Assembly: GCF_016653405.1 (NCBI RefSeq)
Contig: NZ_NHSN01000013.1
Coordinates: forward strand, 1 to 64,000
Length of the DNA stretch: 64,000 bases
Source: Halorhodospira halophila
GTDB lineage: Bacteria; Pseudomonadota; Gammaproteobacteria; Nitrococcales; Halorhodospiraceae
Direction: 5' to 3'
Shown here: one piece after another, positions 1 to 10,959 of the stretch
Position numbering within the stretch: position 1 is the stretch's first letter
Layout of the letters: each line of letters opens with the position of its first letter
Notes under the pieces: generated by a model
Database searches by the model: none
What the model saw: the letters and a program-made list of their open reading frames with translations, nothing else
Told to the model about the DNA's origin: nothing
Position numbers and translations under genes: made by a program

Positions 1-951
1 CCCCAGCGCCCGATTGAGCAAGAAGAACGCCACCCCCACCAGCACACCAATGACAATCCGCTGCCCCGCCCCCGACGAACGTACCGCCGTGAATACCAGC
101 GGAATGGTCACCAGCAACATCGCCAACGTCGCCAGCGGCGTCGCCACCTTCTCCCAAAGCGCCAACCGATACGGCCCGCTGTCGAGTTCATTGGCCTCCA
201 GATAGCGGATGTACGTCCACAGCTCCGGCACCGGCAGCGTCGAGGGATCCGCCACCACCACGGCGAGCACCTCCGGGCTCAGCGCCCCCTCCCACGACCA
301 CTGCGCCAGCTCCCGGCGCTCCAGCTGATGCTCGCCGTAGACCGTCTTGACCACGTCCTCGAGCCGCCACTGTCCGTCGTGGTAGTGGGCGCCCTCGGCA
401 TCGATCCGCTCGGTCAGACGCCCCTCGACGAAGCGGAAGAGCGTCACCGACTCCAGGTGGGACGCCGAGCGCGGCCGCTCGGCGCGCAGGAAATCCCGCC
501 CATCCCGGGCCCACAGCGCCCCGTCCGGTCCGGTGCGCAGCTCGTCGGCCTCGGACAGCCCGCGCACCGCCGCGGCCTGCCGCTCGGCCGGCGGCACCAC
601 CAACTCGCCCACCGCCGTCGCCAACAGGGCCAGGATCACCCCACCAACCAGCACCGCACCGGCGATCTGCACCACCGAGACCCCGGCGGCGCGCATGGCA
701 GTCAGCTCCTGCCGGGCGGCCAGGGCACCCAGACCCATCAGGGCGCCGATGAGCGTTGCGAAGGGGAAGGCCTCGTAGGCCAGCGCCGGCGCCTCGAGCA
801 GGGCCTTGAGCAGCATGGTGGGGGTATCCAGGTCGTCGTCGGCGACCCCGTCGACCATGCTAAAGACAAAATCCAAAGCGAGGATGGCGGCCAGGGCAAC
901 CAAGGACGCCGCGATAACCGTCCGCGCCAGGTAACCGGTGAGGATGCGCAT
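1..951 (-). CDS. lptG: LPS export ABC transporter permease LptG (3' end off window)
   Basis: LptG is one of the two inner-membrane permeases (with LptF) of the LptBFGC machine that extracts lipopolysaccharide for transport to the outer membrane. The frame opens at ATG 951 (MRILTGYLARTV) and runs off the left edge, leaving 317 residues. Visible are an N-terminal membrane helix, further helices at about residues 55-115, a beta-rich periplasmic jellyroll stretch, and the start of the C-terminal helix block. The ATG overlaps the lptF stop as TGATG, so the genes are translationally coupled. The last part of the protein lies outside the window. The family call is firm from position and topology. 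Confidence 0.9.
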   Translation of the reverse strand, partial: MRILTGYLARTVIAASLVALAAILALDFVFSMVDGVADDDLDTPTMLLKALLEAPALAYEAFPFATLIGALMGLGALAARQELTAMRAAGVSVVQIAGAVLVGGVILALLATAVGELVVPPAERQAAAVRGLSEADELRTGPDGALWARDGRDFLRAERPRSASHLESVTLFRFVEGRLTERIDAEGAHYHDGQWRLEDVVKTVYGEHQLERRELAQWSWEGALSPEVLAVVVADPSTLPVPELWTYIRYLEANELDSGPYRLALWEKVATPLATLAMLLVTIPLVFTAVRSSGAGQRIVIGVLVGVAFFLLNRALG

Positions 952-2066
952 CAGCCACGCCCCCGGGCCGCCGACCGCAGCCAACCCGGCCCAGCGCCGA
1001 AGCGCCGGCGGGTCCAGAGCACCACGGCCACCCCAGCCAGGACGTGGACCCACCACAGCCCCAGGGGGGCCGGCACGATACCCGCCTCCAGCCACTCGCG
1101 TCCGCTGCTCAGCAGCTGGAAATAGGCGACGAAGACCAGCACCGCGCTGAGCAGCTTGCCGTAGCGGCCATCGCGGGGCTCGGCCTTAGCCAGCGGCACC
1201 GCCAGCAGGCTCAGCACCACCACCATCACCGGCATGGAAAGCCGCCACTCGATCTCGGCCCGGTCCTGCAACCCGCCGGCGGCCCACAGCTCACCCATCG
1301 GCGTGCCCTCGCGGTCGCGGCTCACCTCCCGCGGCGTGCGGGTGTCGATCAACAGCCCGTGGCGATCGAAAGCCGTCACCCGCCAGTCCAGCTGCCCCGG
1401 ATGACCGTCGTAACGGTACCCGTCCTCAAAGACGAAGAAACGCTGCCCCGTCTCCGGGTCGATCAGCTGCCGGCCCCGGTCAGCGCGGATGACGGTCTCC
1501 AGCTCGCCATCGCGGGCGTGGGCGAAGACCTCGCGCAGCACGCCGTCGCCCTCGGTACGGCTGGCGTAGACCGTGCCGGCGTCACCGCCGCCGATGAACC
1601 GGCCGGCCTGCAACGCACCGAGATCCGCGGTGCGTGCCGCCTGTTCGGCGTAGACATCAGCGGTGTGCGAGGCCCACGGTGCCGCCACGGTGGACAGCCC
1701 CCCCACGGCCAGCGCCACCGGCACGGCCAACAGGAGCAGGCCGCGCATCTGCCGCCCGGGGCCCACGCCGCAGGCGGCGAGCACGGGCAGCTCGCTGTCG
1801 CGGTAGAGCCGGCCCAGCGCCAGGACGATGCCGAGGAACAGCGCCGCCGGGATCACCACACCCAGATAGCGCAGGATCTGCAGGCCCATGAGCACGGCCA
1901 CCGCCCCGCCGGGCAGATCCCCACCGGCGGCATCGGCCAGGTAGTCGATGAGCTGGTTCGCCGACAGGACCGCGAAGAGTACGGCGAGCACGGCCAGCGC
2001 CGCCCAGGCCGCCTCGCGGACCAGATAGCGATCGATGATGGTCAGACCCAAGGGTGACGGCCCCAT
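951..2066 (-). CDS. lptF: LPS export ABC transporter permease LptF
   Basis: LptF pairs with LptG in the inner membrane to move LPS onto the Lpt bridge. The chosen start is ATG 2066 (MGPSPLGLTIIDRYLVREA), giving 371 residues, the normal family size. A much longer open frame continues upstream only because GC-rich antisense of pepA lacks stops. Three hydrophobic helices lie in the first 120 residues, a periplasmic domain is in the middle and three helices are at the C terminus. It is divergent from pepA across about 120 bp, the classic gammaproteobacterial arrangement, and is followed by lptG with a TGATG overlap. Confidence 0.92.
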   Translation of the reverse strand: MGPSPLGLTIIDRYLVREAAWAALAVLAVLFAVLSANQLIDYLADAAGGDLPGGAVAVLMGLQILRYLGVVIPAALFLGIVLALGRLYRDSELPVLAACGVGPGRQMRGLLLLAVPVALAVGGLSTVAAPWASHTADVYAEQAARTADLGALQAGRFIGGGDAGTVYASRTEGDGVLREVFAHARDGELETVIRADRGRQLIDPETGQRFFVFEDGYRYDGHPGQLDWRVTAFDRHGLLIDTRTPREVSRDREGTPMGELWAAGGLQDRAEIEWRLSMPVMVVVLSLLAVPLAKAEPRDGRYGKLLSAVLVFVAYFQLLSSGREWLEAGIVPAPLGLWWVHVLAGVAVVLWTRRRFGAGPGWLRSAARGRG

Positions 2067-2189
2067 CCCGGCGTGCGCTGCAAAAAAGCTACACGATTCC
2101 GTAGACTGTGCGTCTGCGCAAGGCAACCGACGCAGCGCGGCCGAGCATAACCGAGCCAGCGCGCGGTGACGAGGGCACGGGAGACTTCC

Positions 2190-3685
<1,496 letters not shown>

Positions 3686-3689
<4 letters not shown>

Positions 3690-4117
3690 GCCGGGTCGAC
3701 TTCTACATCCTCGGCGGTCCCGGCGCAGCGCTGCGCGAGCGCTTCGCCTGCCGGCTCGCCGAGAAGGCGTACGAAAACGGCTACGGCGTGCTGCTGCTCA
3801 CCGAGGACGACGAACAGAGCGAGCGGCTCGACGCCCTGCTGTGGACCTTCCGCCAGGGCAGCTTCGTCCCCCACGCCACCCTCGCCGCCCGCGACGGCGA
3901 ACCGGTGGCGGTGGGCCGCGACGAGCACGCCGCCGACGACGCCGTACTGGTCAACCTCACCGAGCACACCCCGGCCACCTGGCGGGAGCGCCGGCGCGTG
4001 GCCGAGGTGGTCGACCAGCGCGAGGCGGTCCTGCGCGCCAGCCGCCAGCGCTACCGCCTCTACAAGGAGGCCGGCTGCGAGCCGCACACCCACCGCATCG
4101 AGGAGGGGCGCCGATGA
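3686..4117 (+). CDS. holC: DNA polymerase III subunit chi
   Basis: Chi links the clamp-loader complex, through psi, to single-stranded DNA-binding protein at the replication fork. This 143-residue protein starts with SRVDFYILGG, typical of chi, and has the conserved TFRQGSFVPH stretch in the middle. The start is GTG 3686, overlapping the pepA stop as GTGA, and its own stop overlaps the next ATG as ATGA, so three genes are translationally coupled. Position between pepA and valS is the standard gammaproteobacterial order and supports the call. Confidence 0.9.
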
Positions 4118-4617
4118 ACCCGTCCAACGACAAGCCGCAACCGCCGCTGCTCTACGACGTCGTCGTCCCCGGCGAGCAGGTGCGCGCCAACGACGGCCCG
4201 TGGCTGCGTCCCGAGGCCGACGGCGACGCCCCCGGGGAGCAGCCGCAGCCGCCCTTCGCGGAGGCGGCAGCAGCGCCCGCCGCCTCCGAGCCCTCAACGG
4301 CGCATGATGCCGCGCAAGCGCCGCCGGCCGGAGCGGCGTCCCCCCTAACCGCGGCGCAGCGCGCCGATATCGAGCGCCACGCCACCCGGGAGCTGGCCCG
4401 GCACCTGCGCAGTGAACTCGAGCGCCGCCTGCCCGACGCCCTGCGCGAGGCCGAGGCGCCCATCCGCAAGGCGGTGGACGATGCGCTGATCGACGCCGTG
4501 GCGGCCAGCCGCCGCCAGCAGCCGCCGGAGGAGCCGAGCGGCGGCTCCGGGGGCACCACCCCCGGAGCGGACGACTCCGAATATCCGAACACGAACCAAC
4601 CCGCACCGAATCGCTGA
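4114..4617 (+). CDS. Hydrophilic protein of unknown function between holC and valS
   Basis: No family is recognised with confidence. The protein has 167 residues. The first half is rich in Ala, Pro and Glu with little predicted order. Residues of about 85-135 look helical and charged ([20 protein letters not shown]), and the tail is Gly/Ser/Asn/Pro-rich. There is no signal peptide or membrane helix. The start is ATG 4114, overlapping the holC stop, with aggaggggcg just upstream, which is a strong ribosome site, so the gene is very likely translated. Other proteobacteria also carry an uncharacterised small gene between holC and valS; whether this is the same family cannot be told here. Confidence 0.75.
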   Translation: MNPSNDKPQPPLLYDVVVPGEQVRANDGPWLRPEADGDAPGEQPQPPFAEAAAAPAASEPSTAHDAAQAPPAGAASPLTAAQRADIERHATRELARHLRSELERRLPDALREAEAPIRKAVDDALIDAVAASRRQQPPEEPSGGSGGTTPGADDSEYPNTNQPAPNR

Positions 4618-4631
4618 GGATCGAGGCCCCG

Positions 4632-7385
4632 ATGGAGAAGACGTACGACCCGAGCGCAATCGAGTCCCGACTCTACGAGCTCTGGGAGCAGGGCGGCCAC
4701 TTCGCCCCCTCCGGCGAGGGCAGCCCGTACTGCATCATGATCCCGCCGCCGAACGTCACCGGCACCCTGCACATGGGGCACGCCTTCCAGGACACGGTGA
4801 TGGACGCCCTGGTGCGCTACCACCGCATGGAGGGCCACAACACCCTCTGGCAGCCGGGCACCGACCACGCCGGGATCGCCACGCAGATGGTCGTCGAGCG
4901 CCAGCTCGAGGCCGAGGGGCTGAGCCGCCACGACCTGGGCCGCGAACCATTCCTGGAGCGCGTCTGGCAGTGGAAGGCGGAGTCCGGCGGCACCATCCAG
5001 AACCAGCTGCGCCGCATGGGCGCCTCCGTGGACTGGAGCCGCGAGCGGTTCACCATGGATGAGGGCCTCTCCGAGGCGGTCACCGAGGTCTTCGTCCGCC
5101 TCTACGAGGAGGACCTGCTTTACCGCGGCGAGCGCCTGGTCAACTGGGACCCGGTGCTGCACACCGCCGTCTCGGACCTGGAGGTGGTCTCCGCCGAGGA
5201 GCAGGGCCACATCTGGCACATGGTCTACCCCCTCGCCGACGGCAGCGACTCCGTGGTGGTGGCCACCACCCGCCCGGAGACCATGCTCGGCGACACCGCC
5301 GTGGCGGTGAATCCGGAGGACGAGCGCTACACCCACTTGATCGGCAAGAGCGTGCGCCTGCCCCTGGTCGGCCGCGAGATCCCGATCATCGGCGACGACT
5401 ACGTCGACCCGAGCTTCGGCAGCGGCTGCCTGAAGATCACCCCGGCCCACGATTTCAACGACTTCGCCGTCGGCGAGCGCCACGGCCTGGCGCGGATCAA
5501 CGTCCTGACCGAGGATGCGCGCATCAACGACAACGCCCCGGAGTGCTATCAGGGCCTGGATCGCTACGAGGCGCGCGAGCGGGTGGTCGAGGACCTGCGC
5601 GCCGAAGGCCTGCTCCAGCAGGTCGAGGACCATAAGCTGATGGTCCCCCGGGGCGACCGCAGCGGGGCGGTGATCGAGCCGTACCTGACCTGGCAGTGGT
5701 TCGTGCGCGCCGAGCCCCTCGCCCGCCCGGCCATCCAGGCCGTCGAAGACGGGCGCATCCGCTTTATCCCCGGCAACTGGGACAAGACCTACTACGAGTG
5801 GCTGCGCAACATCGAGGACTGGTGCATCTCGCGGCAGATCTGGTGGGGCCACCGCATCCCGGCCTGGTACGACGAGCAGGGCCAGGTCTACGTCGGCCGC
5901 TCCGAAGCCGAGGTCCGCGAGCGCCACGGCCTGGGCGATGCGGTGCTGACCCGCGACGAGGACGTCCTCGACACCTGGTTCTCCTCCGCCCTGTGGCCCT
6001 TCTCGACCCTGGGCTGGCCGCAGCAGACCGAGGCGCTGCGCACCTTCTACCCGACCTCGGTGCTGGTTACCGGCTTTGACATCATCTTCTTCTGGGTGGC
6101 CCGGATGATCATGTTCGGGCTGCACTTCATGGGCGATGTCCCGTTCCGCGAGGTCTACATCCACGGCCTGGTCCGTGACCCCGAGGGGCAGAAGATGTCC
6201 AAGTCGAAGGGCAACGTCCTCGACCCGCTGGACATCGTCGACGGCATCGACCTGGAATCGCTGGTGGCCAAGCGCACCGCCGACATGATGCAGCCACAGC
6301 TGGCCGAGCGCATCGAGCAGATGACCCGCCGCCACTACCCGGAGGGCATCAAGGCCCACGGCACCGACGCCCTGCGCTTTACCTTCGCCTCGCTGGCGAC
6401 CACCGGGCGCGACGTCGTCTTCGACCTCGGCCGCGTGGAGGGCTACCGCAACTTCTGCAACAAGCTCTGGAACGCCGCCCGCTACGTGCTGATGAACACC
6501 GAGGGTGCCGACTGCGGCAGCGGCGGGCCGGTGGAGCTGGGCGCGGCCGAGCGCTGGATCCGCTCGCGACTCGATTGCACCGTCGCCGAGGTCCGTCAGG
6601 CCTTTGCCGACTACCGCCTGGACCAGGCCGCGCAGGCGATCTACGAGTTCACCTGGGACGAGTACTGCGACTGGTATCTGGAGCTCTCCAAGCCGGCCCT
6701 GCGCGAGGGCACCGAGGCCCAGGCCCGCGGCACCCGCCAGACGCTGATCCAGGTCCTCGAGGAGCTGCTGCGCCTGACCCATCCGCTAATGCCGTTTATC
6801 ACCGAGGCGATCTGGCAGCGCGTCGCCCCGGTGGCCGGCATCACCGGTGAGACCATCATGCGCCAGCCCTACCCGACCCCGCTGGCCGAGCGGCGCGATG
6901 AGACCGCCGAGGCGGAGATCGACTGGGTGCAGCGGGTGATCCTCGGCGTGCGGCGGATCCGCGGCGAGATGGACATCTCACCGAGCCGGCCGGTGCCGGT
7001 GCTGCTGCGCCACGCCGGCGAGCGCGACCGGGCCCGCCTGGCCGAGCACGAGGGATTCGTCACCACCCTGGCCCGGCTCGAGTCGATCCGCGTCCTCGAG
7101 GCCGACGAGCAGCCGCCGGAGTCGGCCCTCGCCCTGGCCGGCGAGATGGAGGTCCTGGTGCCCATGGCCGGGCTGGTGGACAAGGACGCCGAACTCGCCC
7201 GCCTGGCCAAGGAGCGCGCCCGGCTCGAGGGGGAGATCGAGCGCGCCGAGAAGAAACTCGGCAACGAGAGCTTCGTCGCCAAGGCGCCGGCCGAGGTGGT
7301 GGACAAGGAGCGGGCGAAGCTCACCGAGGCGCAGCAGGCGCTGGAGAAGGTCGCCGAGCAGGAGCGGCGGGTGGAGGCGCTTTAG
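4632..7385 (+). CDS. valS: Valine--tRNA ligase
   Basis: A class Ia aminoacyl-tRNA synthetase that charges tRNA-Val. The ATP-binding HIGH-type motif appears as LHMGH near residue 47 and the KMSKS loop as KMSKSKGN at residues 521-528. An editing (CP1) domain lies between them. The C-terminal 80 residues form the expected ValRS coiled-coil arm, rich in Lys, Glu and Ala. The length of 917 residues is normal. It is the last gene of the pepA operon and its final codons overlap the 3' end of the convergent rimI by 4 bp. Confidence 0.97.
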   Translation: MEKTYDPSAIESRLYELWEQGGHFAPSGEGSPYCIMIPPPNVTGTLHMGHAFQDTVMDALVRYHRMEGHNTLWQPGTDHAGIATQMVVERQLEAEGLSRHDLGREPFLERVWQWKAESGGTIQNQLRRMGASVDWSRERFTMDEGLSEAVTEVFVRLYEEDLLYRGERLVNWDPVLHTAVSDLEVVSAEEQGHIWHMVYPLADGSDSVVVATTRPETMLGDTAVAVNPEDERYTHLIGKSVRLPLVGREIPIIGDDYVDPSFGSGCLKITPAHDFNDFAVGERHGLARINVLTEDARINDNAPECYQGLDRYEARERVVEDLRAEGLLQQVEDHKLMVPRGDRSGAVIEPYLTWQWFVRAEPLARPAIQAVEDGRIRFIPGNWDKTYYEWLRNIEDWCISRQIWWGHRIPAWYDEQGQVYVGRSEAEVRERHGLGDAVLTRDEDVLDTWFSSALWPFSTLGWPQQTEALRTFYPTSVLVTGFDIIFFWVARMIMFGLHFMGDVPFREVYIHGLVRDPEGQKMSKSKGNVLDPLDIVDGIDLESLVAKRTADMMQPQLAERIEQMTRRHYPEGIKAHGTDALRFTFASLATTGRDVVFDLGRVEGYRNFCNKLWNAARYVLMNTEGADCGSGGPVELGAAERWIRSRLDCTVAEVRQAFADYRLDQAAQAIYEFTWDEYCDWYLELSKPALREGTEAQARGTRQTLIQVLEELLRLTHPLMPFITEAIWQRVAPVAGITGETIMRQPYPTPLAERRDETAEAEIDWVQRVILGVRRIRGEMDISPSRPVPVLLRHAGERDRARLAEHEGFVTTLARLESIRVLEADEQPPESALALAGEMEVLVPMAGLVDKDAELARLAKERARLEGEIERAEKKLGNESFVAKAPAEVVDKERAKLTEAQQALEKVAEQERRVEAL

Positions 7386-7846
7386 AACGGGGGCGTCACC
7401 GCTCTGGCCATGATCAGCGCATCCTCACGGCCGTCGGCGGCCGGATAGTAGTCCGGCCGCCGGCCCACCTCATGGAAGCCGTGGCGCTCGTAGAGGGCGA
7501 TTGCCGCGGTGTTGGAGGGTCGCACCTCCAGGAAGAGGTTCTCGGCCTGCATCACCTCGGCGCGCTCGACGGCCACGCGCAGCAGATGAGCGGCGATGCC
7601 CTGGCGCCGCCAGTCGGGGTCGACGCAGATATTGAGGATGCTCCCCTCGCCGCCGGCGCAGCTGACCACCAGGTAGCCGAGGAGCTCGCGCCCGTGCGCT
7701 TGGACGAAACAGCCGTAGCCGGCCGCCATGCAGTCGCGGAAGATGCGTCCGCTCCAGGGATAGGCCACCGAGCGCTGCTCGATGGCGAGCACAGTACGAA
7801 GATCCTCGTAGGTCATCGGCCGGGGTTTGCCGATTGAATCCGCCAT
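7382..7846 (-). CDS. rimI: Ribosomal protein S18 alanine N-acetyltransferase RimI
   Basis: A GNAT-fold enzyme that acetylates the N-terminal alanine of ribosomal protein S18 using acetyl-CoA. The protein of 154 residues has the acetyl-CoA pyrophosphate loop [14 protein letters not shown] at about residues 77-90 and the typical [18 protein letters not shown] segment near residue 105, followed by [12 protein letters not shown]. It starts at ATG 7846. It is convergent with valS, with a 4-bp overlap of the coding ends, so the two transcripts run into each other unless terminated inside the genes. Confidence 0.9.
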   Translation of the reverse strand: MADSIGKPRPMTYEDLRTVLAIEQRSVAYPWSGRIFRDCMAAGYGCFVQAHGRELLGYLVVSCAGGEGSILNICVDPDWRRQGIAAHLLRVAVERAEVMQAENLFLEVRPSNTAAIALYERHGFHEVGRRPDYYPAADGREDALIMARAVTPPF

Positions 7847-7883
7847 GGCTGTTTCTTGCTTGTTATGGGCAGCCCCGGAAGCA

Positions 7884-8174
7884 CTACTGCATCCGTGCGA
7901 TCGCGAAGATCGCCGCCAGGATCACGGCCGTCTGCCCGGCAAGTAGACCGACCAGCCAACGCAGGACGCTGGCGCGCAGCTGCTCGATCTCCTTTTGCAA
8001 CCGCAGTTCCGTCTCGCGCAGGTGCGTCTGTGTCGCCAGGTCCTTGACCTCCGGATCCTTGACCTCCGGATAGCGCTCCTCCATACGCTCGAACGCCTCC
8101 GCGATCAGACGCGCGCGCGTTTTATCGTCAGGCGCGGAGGCCAGCTGCTCGTAGAGTTCGACAACGGAAGTCAT
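7884..8174 (-). CDS. Small coiled-coil protein with C-terminal membrane helix
   Basis: The 96-residue protein has an N-terminal helical part, a central charged coiled coil (THLRETELRLQKEIEQLRAS) and a hydrophobic C-terminal segment (VGLLAGQTAVILAAIFAIA) that should anchor it in the membrane. This layout resembles the uncharacterised DUF1640/CCDC90-type proteins, but homology is inferred from shape only. ATG 8174 is preferred over a TTG start at 8210 because gaagg precedes it. The DNA holds an exact short tandem duplication near 8042-8072 that encodes a repeated PEVKD unit. It follows the uracil-DNA glycosylase gene on the same strand. Confidence 0.65.
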   Translation of the reverse strand: MTSVVELYEQLASAPDDKTRARLIAEAFERMEERYPEVKDPEVKDLATQTHLRETELRLQKEIEQLRASVLRWLVGLLAGQTAVILAAIFAIARMQ

Positions 8175-8240
8175 GCCTTCGACGCTAGCACCAGCGAGAT
8201 CCGACGGCAACGCGGTAGGCCCTGGGCATCGGCCGCCGCT

Positions 8241-9131
8241 CTATCCCACCTGCTTGGGCACCGAGTCGTTCTCCACTAGCGCGCGGATCCGCTTGAGATC
8301 CTGCCACACCTTGGCCTTCTCACCGGGGGAGCGCAGCAGGTAGGCCGGGTGGTAGGTCACCCAGACCGGGATCGACTGCTCGCCGTAATGGTGGAGCTGC
8401 CCGCGCAGCTTGGCCAGCGGTGCTTTCGTTTCCAGCAACTGCTGTGCTGCCACCCGCCCGAGGGCGACGATGGCCTTCGGCTCCAGGAGCTCGAGCTGCC
8501 GGCGCAGGTAGGGGGTGCAGGCGGCCACCTCGTCGGGCCGCGGATCGCGATTGCCCGGCGGCCGGCACTTGACGATGTTGCCGATGTAGACCCCGCCGCG
8601 GTCGCGGCCGCGATCGATGGCGGCGAGCATGGCATCAAGAAGCTGCCCGGCGCGGCCGACGAAGGGCTCACCCTGACGATCCTCCTCCGCACCGGGCCCC
8701 TCGCCGATGATCACCAGATCCGCCTGCCGATCGCCGACCCCGAAGACCGTCTGCGTGCGCCCCTCGCAGAGCTTGCAGGCCTGACACCCGGCCACCCGCG
8801 CCGCCAGGGCGTCCCAGTCGAGGCCGTCGCAGTCGTTGCTCGGATCGGCCGGCGCCGCGGGGGTAACCGGCTCCGGTGCGGCGGCAGCCTGCCCGCCCGT
8901 CTTGTCCTCGGGGGTCGCGGTGGCGGAGGCATCGGACGTCGCCGGCACCGCACTCTCTGCGGCACCACGCTCCGGCGGATGGCCGTCGACCGCCGTCCGC
9001 GCCGGGCCGTCACCGGCGGCGCCGGCGGCAGTCGACGCCAACGGCGCCTCCGGCTCTAGCACGGCGGCGTCGCGGGGGATGTAGCAGTCCACCCCCAGCC
9101 GGCGCAGGTAGCTGAGCCGCCGGGTATCCAC
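8241..9131 (-). CDS. Family 4 uracil-DNA glycosylase with iron-sulfur cluster
   Basis: Removes uracil from DNA to start base-excision repair. The catalytic domain begins about residue 105 and shows the family 4 hallmarks: the cysteine pair CQACKLC, the active-site block GEGPGAEEDRQGEPFVG, further cysteines in VKCRPP and AACTPYL that complete the 4Fe-4S set, and the HPAYLLRSP motif. The first 25 residues (MDTRRLSYLRRLGVDCYI) look conserved and are joined to the domain by a long Ala/Pro/Thr linker. The start is a GTG three bases after the leuA stop, so it is probably translated with leuA. It could be mistaken for a phage DNA polymerase-like domain, which belongs to the same family. Confidence 0.9.
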   Translation of the reverse strand: MDTRRLSYLRRLGVDCYIPRDAAVLEPEAPLASTAAGAAGDGPARTAVDGHPPERGAAESAVPATSDASATATPEDKTGGQAAAAPEPVTPAAPADPSNDCDGLDWDALAARVAGCQACKLCEGRTQTVFGVGDRQADLVIIGEGPGAEEDRQGEPFVGRAGQLLDAMLAAIDRGRDRGGVYIGNIVKCRPPGNRDPRPDEVAACTPYLRRQLELLEPKAIVALGRVAAQQLLETKAPLAKLRGQLHHYGEQSIPVWVTYHPAYLLRSPGEKAKVWQDLKRIRALVENDSVPKQVG

Positions 9132-9134
9132 GCC

Positions 9135-10685
9135 CTAGACGTCCGCGGCCTGGGGGTGGCGCCGATCCGGCGAGGCGAGGAGCTTGTTCAGGGCGTTGAT
9201 GTACGCCTTCGCCGAGGCGATGACGATGTCCACATCGGCGCCCTGGCCGTTGGCCACGCGGCCGCCGCGCTCCAGCCGCACGGTGACCTCACCCTGGGAG
9301 TCGGTGCCGGAGGTGATGTTGTTCACCGAGTAGAGCAGCAGCTCGGTGCCCGACTGCACCAGCGAGTCCACCGCCATGAACGCCGCATCCACCGCACCGC
9401 TGCCCGGGGCCACGGCCTGGCGCTCCTCGCCGTCGATCAGCAGCGAGACGGTGGCCTCCGGCTGCTCGCCGGTCTCGGAGCAGACGTGCAGCGAGAGCAG
9501 CCGGATGCGCTCGTTCTCCAGCGCCGCGCCGGCCTCGGTGACCAGCGCCTGCAGGTCCTCGTCGAAGATCTCGTGCTTCTTGTCGGCCAGCGTCTTGAAG
9601 CGCGCGAAGGCCTCGTTGAGCTGCTCCTCGGAGTCGAGATGGATGTCCAGCTCCTCGAGCCGCGAGCGGAAGGCGTTGCGGCCGGAGTGCTTGCCCAGGA
9701 CCATGCGGTTGGTGTGCCAGCCGACGTCCTCGGCGCGCATGATCTCGTAGGTCTCGCGGTGCTTGAGCACGCCGTCCTGGTGAATGCCGGACTCGTGGGC
9801 GAAGGCGTTGACGCCGACGATGGCCTTGTTCGGCTGCACGTGGAAGCCGGTGATGTTGGCCACCAGCTTCGACGTAGGCACGATCTCGCGCGCGTTGATC
9901 CGCGTCGAGCAGGAGAAGACGTCCTGGCGGGTCTTGACCGCCATGACCACCTCCTCGAGCGCGGCGTTGCCGGCGCGCTCGCCCAGACCATTGATGGTGC
10001 ACTCCACCTGCCGCGCCCCGGCCTGGACCGCGGCCAGGGAATTGGCCACCGCCACGCCCAGGTCGTTGTGGCAGTGCACCGAGAAGACCGCCTTGTCCGA
10101 GTTGGGGATGCGCTCGCGCAGGGTGCGGATCAGCCCGCCGAACTGCTCCGGCAGGTTGTAGCCCACCGTATCCGGGATGTTGATCGTCCGCGCGCCGGCG
10201 TCGATGGCCGCCTCGATGATCCGGCAGAGGAAATCGTGCTCGGAGCGCCCGGCGTCCTCCGGCGAGAACTCCACGTCGTCGCACAGCTGCCGGGCCAGAC
10301 TCACCGCGTGCACCGCCGCATCCACCACCTGATCCGGGGTCATGTGCAGCTTGTTCTGCATGTGGATCGGCGAGGTGGCGATGAAGGTGTGTATGCGCCC
10401 GGCCTCGGCCTGGGCCAGGGCCTCGCCGGCGGCGTGGATATCGGGATCCCGGGCCCGGGCCAGGGCGCAGACCCGGCTCTCCTTGATGGCCTCGGCCACG
10501 GCCCGGACGCTCTCGAAGTCGCCGCTGCTCGCCGCCGGGAAGCCGGCCTCGAGGACGTCGACGCGCATGCGCTCAAGCCCCTTGGCGATGCGCACCTTCT
10601 CCTCGCGGGTCATGGAGGCGCCGGGGCTCTGCTCCCCGTCGCGCAGCGTGGTATCGAAGATGTAGAGATGGTCGCTTGCACCCAT
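9135..10685 (-). CDS. leuA: 2-isopropylmalate synthase
   Basis: Catalyses the first committed step of leucine synthesis, condensing acetyl-CoA with 2-oxoisovalerate. The N-terminal TIM barrel opens with [17 protein letters not shown] at about residues 8-24, has the metal-binding HCHNDLG near residue 203 and the NGLGERAGN block near 235. The C-terminal LeuA dimer and leucine-sensing regulatory domain covers about residues 390-505. The length of 516 residues is normal for the type common in proteobacteria. A promoter and a structured leader lie upstream (10686-10955). It is co-directional with the udg gene downstream. Confidence 0.96.
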   Translation of the reverse strand: MGASDHLYIFDTTLRDGEQSPGASMTREEKVRIAKGLERMRVDVLEAGFPAASSGDFESVRAVAEAIKESRVCALARARDPDIHAAGEALAQAEAGRIHTFIATSPIHMQNKLHMTPDQVVDAAVHAVSLARQLCDDVEFSPEDAGRSEHDFLCRIIEAAIDAGARTINIPDTVGYNLPEQFGGLIRTLRERIPNSDKAVFSVHCHNDLGVAVANSLAAVQAGARQVECTINGLGERAGNAALEEVVMAVKTRQDVFSCSTRINAREIVPTSKLVANITGFHVQPNKAIVGVNAFAHESGIHQDGVLKHRETYEIMRAEDVGWHTNRMVLGKHSGRNAFRSRLEELDIHLDSEEQLNEAFARFKTLADKKHEIFDEDLQALVTEAGAALENERIRLLSLHVCSETGEQPEATVSLLIDGEERQAVAPGSGAVDAAFMAVDSLVQSGTELLLYSVNNITSGTDSQGEVTVRLERGGRVANGQGADVDIVIASAKAYINALNKLLASPDRRHPQAADV

Positions 10686-10788
10686 GGCTGCTCAGCCCTG
10701 TGTCGTGGCGGCCTACGCCGCCGAATGGAATACGTTCACGGCGCCGCCGCGGGCGCCCGTGCAGAAACGGTCGTGGGGAAGGATTCGA

Positions 10789-10831
10789 GCCGGCCGTCAG
10801 GCCGGCAGTCGATCCCCGCCGCGCAGGCGGG
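10789..10831 (-). promoter_or_regulatory. Two adjacent perfect hairpins in the leuA leader
   Basis: Two hairpins sit side by side: arms of 7 bp at 10789-10795 and 10800-10806 with a 4-nt loop, and arms of 6 bp at 10815-10820 and 10826-10831 with a 5-nt loop. A 39-codon open frame on the minus strand (10797-10916) ends with its TGA inside the loop of the first hairpin. No T-run follows, so an intrinsic attenuator is not shown. A leader role in leuA control is only inferred. Confidence 0.4.
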
Positions 10832-10926
10832 CGTTGCTAAGCAGCCGCACGCCGCCAGCGCCGCTGCAGCGAAGCCAGCGGACGTGGGGCGCGGGATTGG
10901 CCGGGCAGGTATTCATGATGCCTTCG

Positions 10927-10955
10927 AATATATCGCCGCAGCGCCGCCCGGGCAA
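10927..10955 (-). promoter_or_regulatory. Sigma-70-type promoter for leuA
   Basis: On the minus strand, TTGCCC (10955-10950) and TATATT (10932-10927) are separated by exactly 17 bases, in the short gap after the pssA stop. This would give leuA its own transcript with a leader of about 235 nt. The match is by eye. Confidence 0.6.
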
Positions 10956-10959
10956 GCGT

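Noticed and set aside
4152-6782. An 876-residue minus-strand open frame
   Set aside because: It is the complement of valS and the gene before it. The His/Val/Gly/Leu-rich composition is typical of antisense GC-rich codons.
10771-10810. tRNA-like T-arm near ggattcgagccgg
   Set aside because: No acceptor, D or anticodon stems can be built around it.
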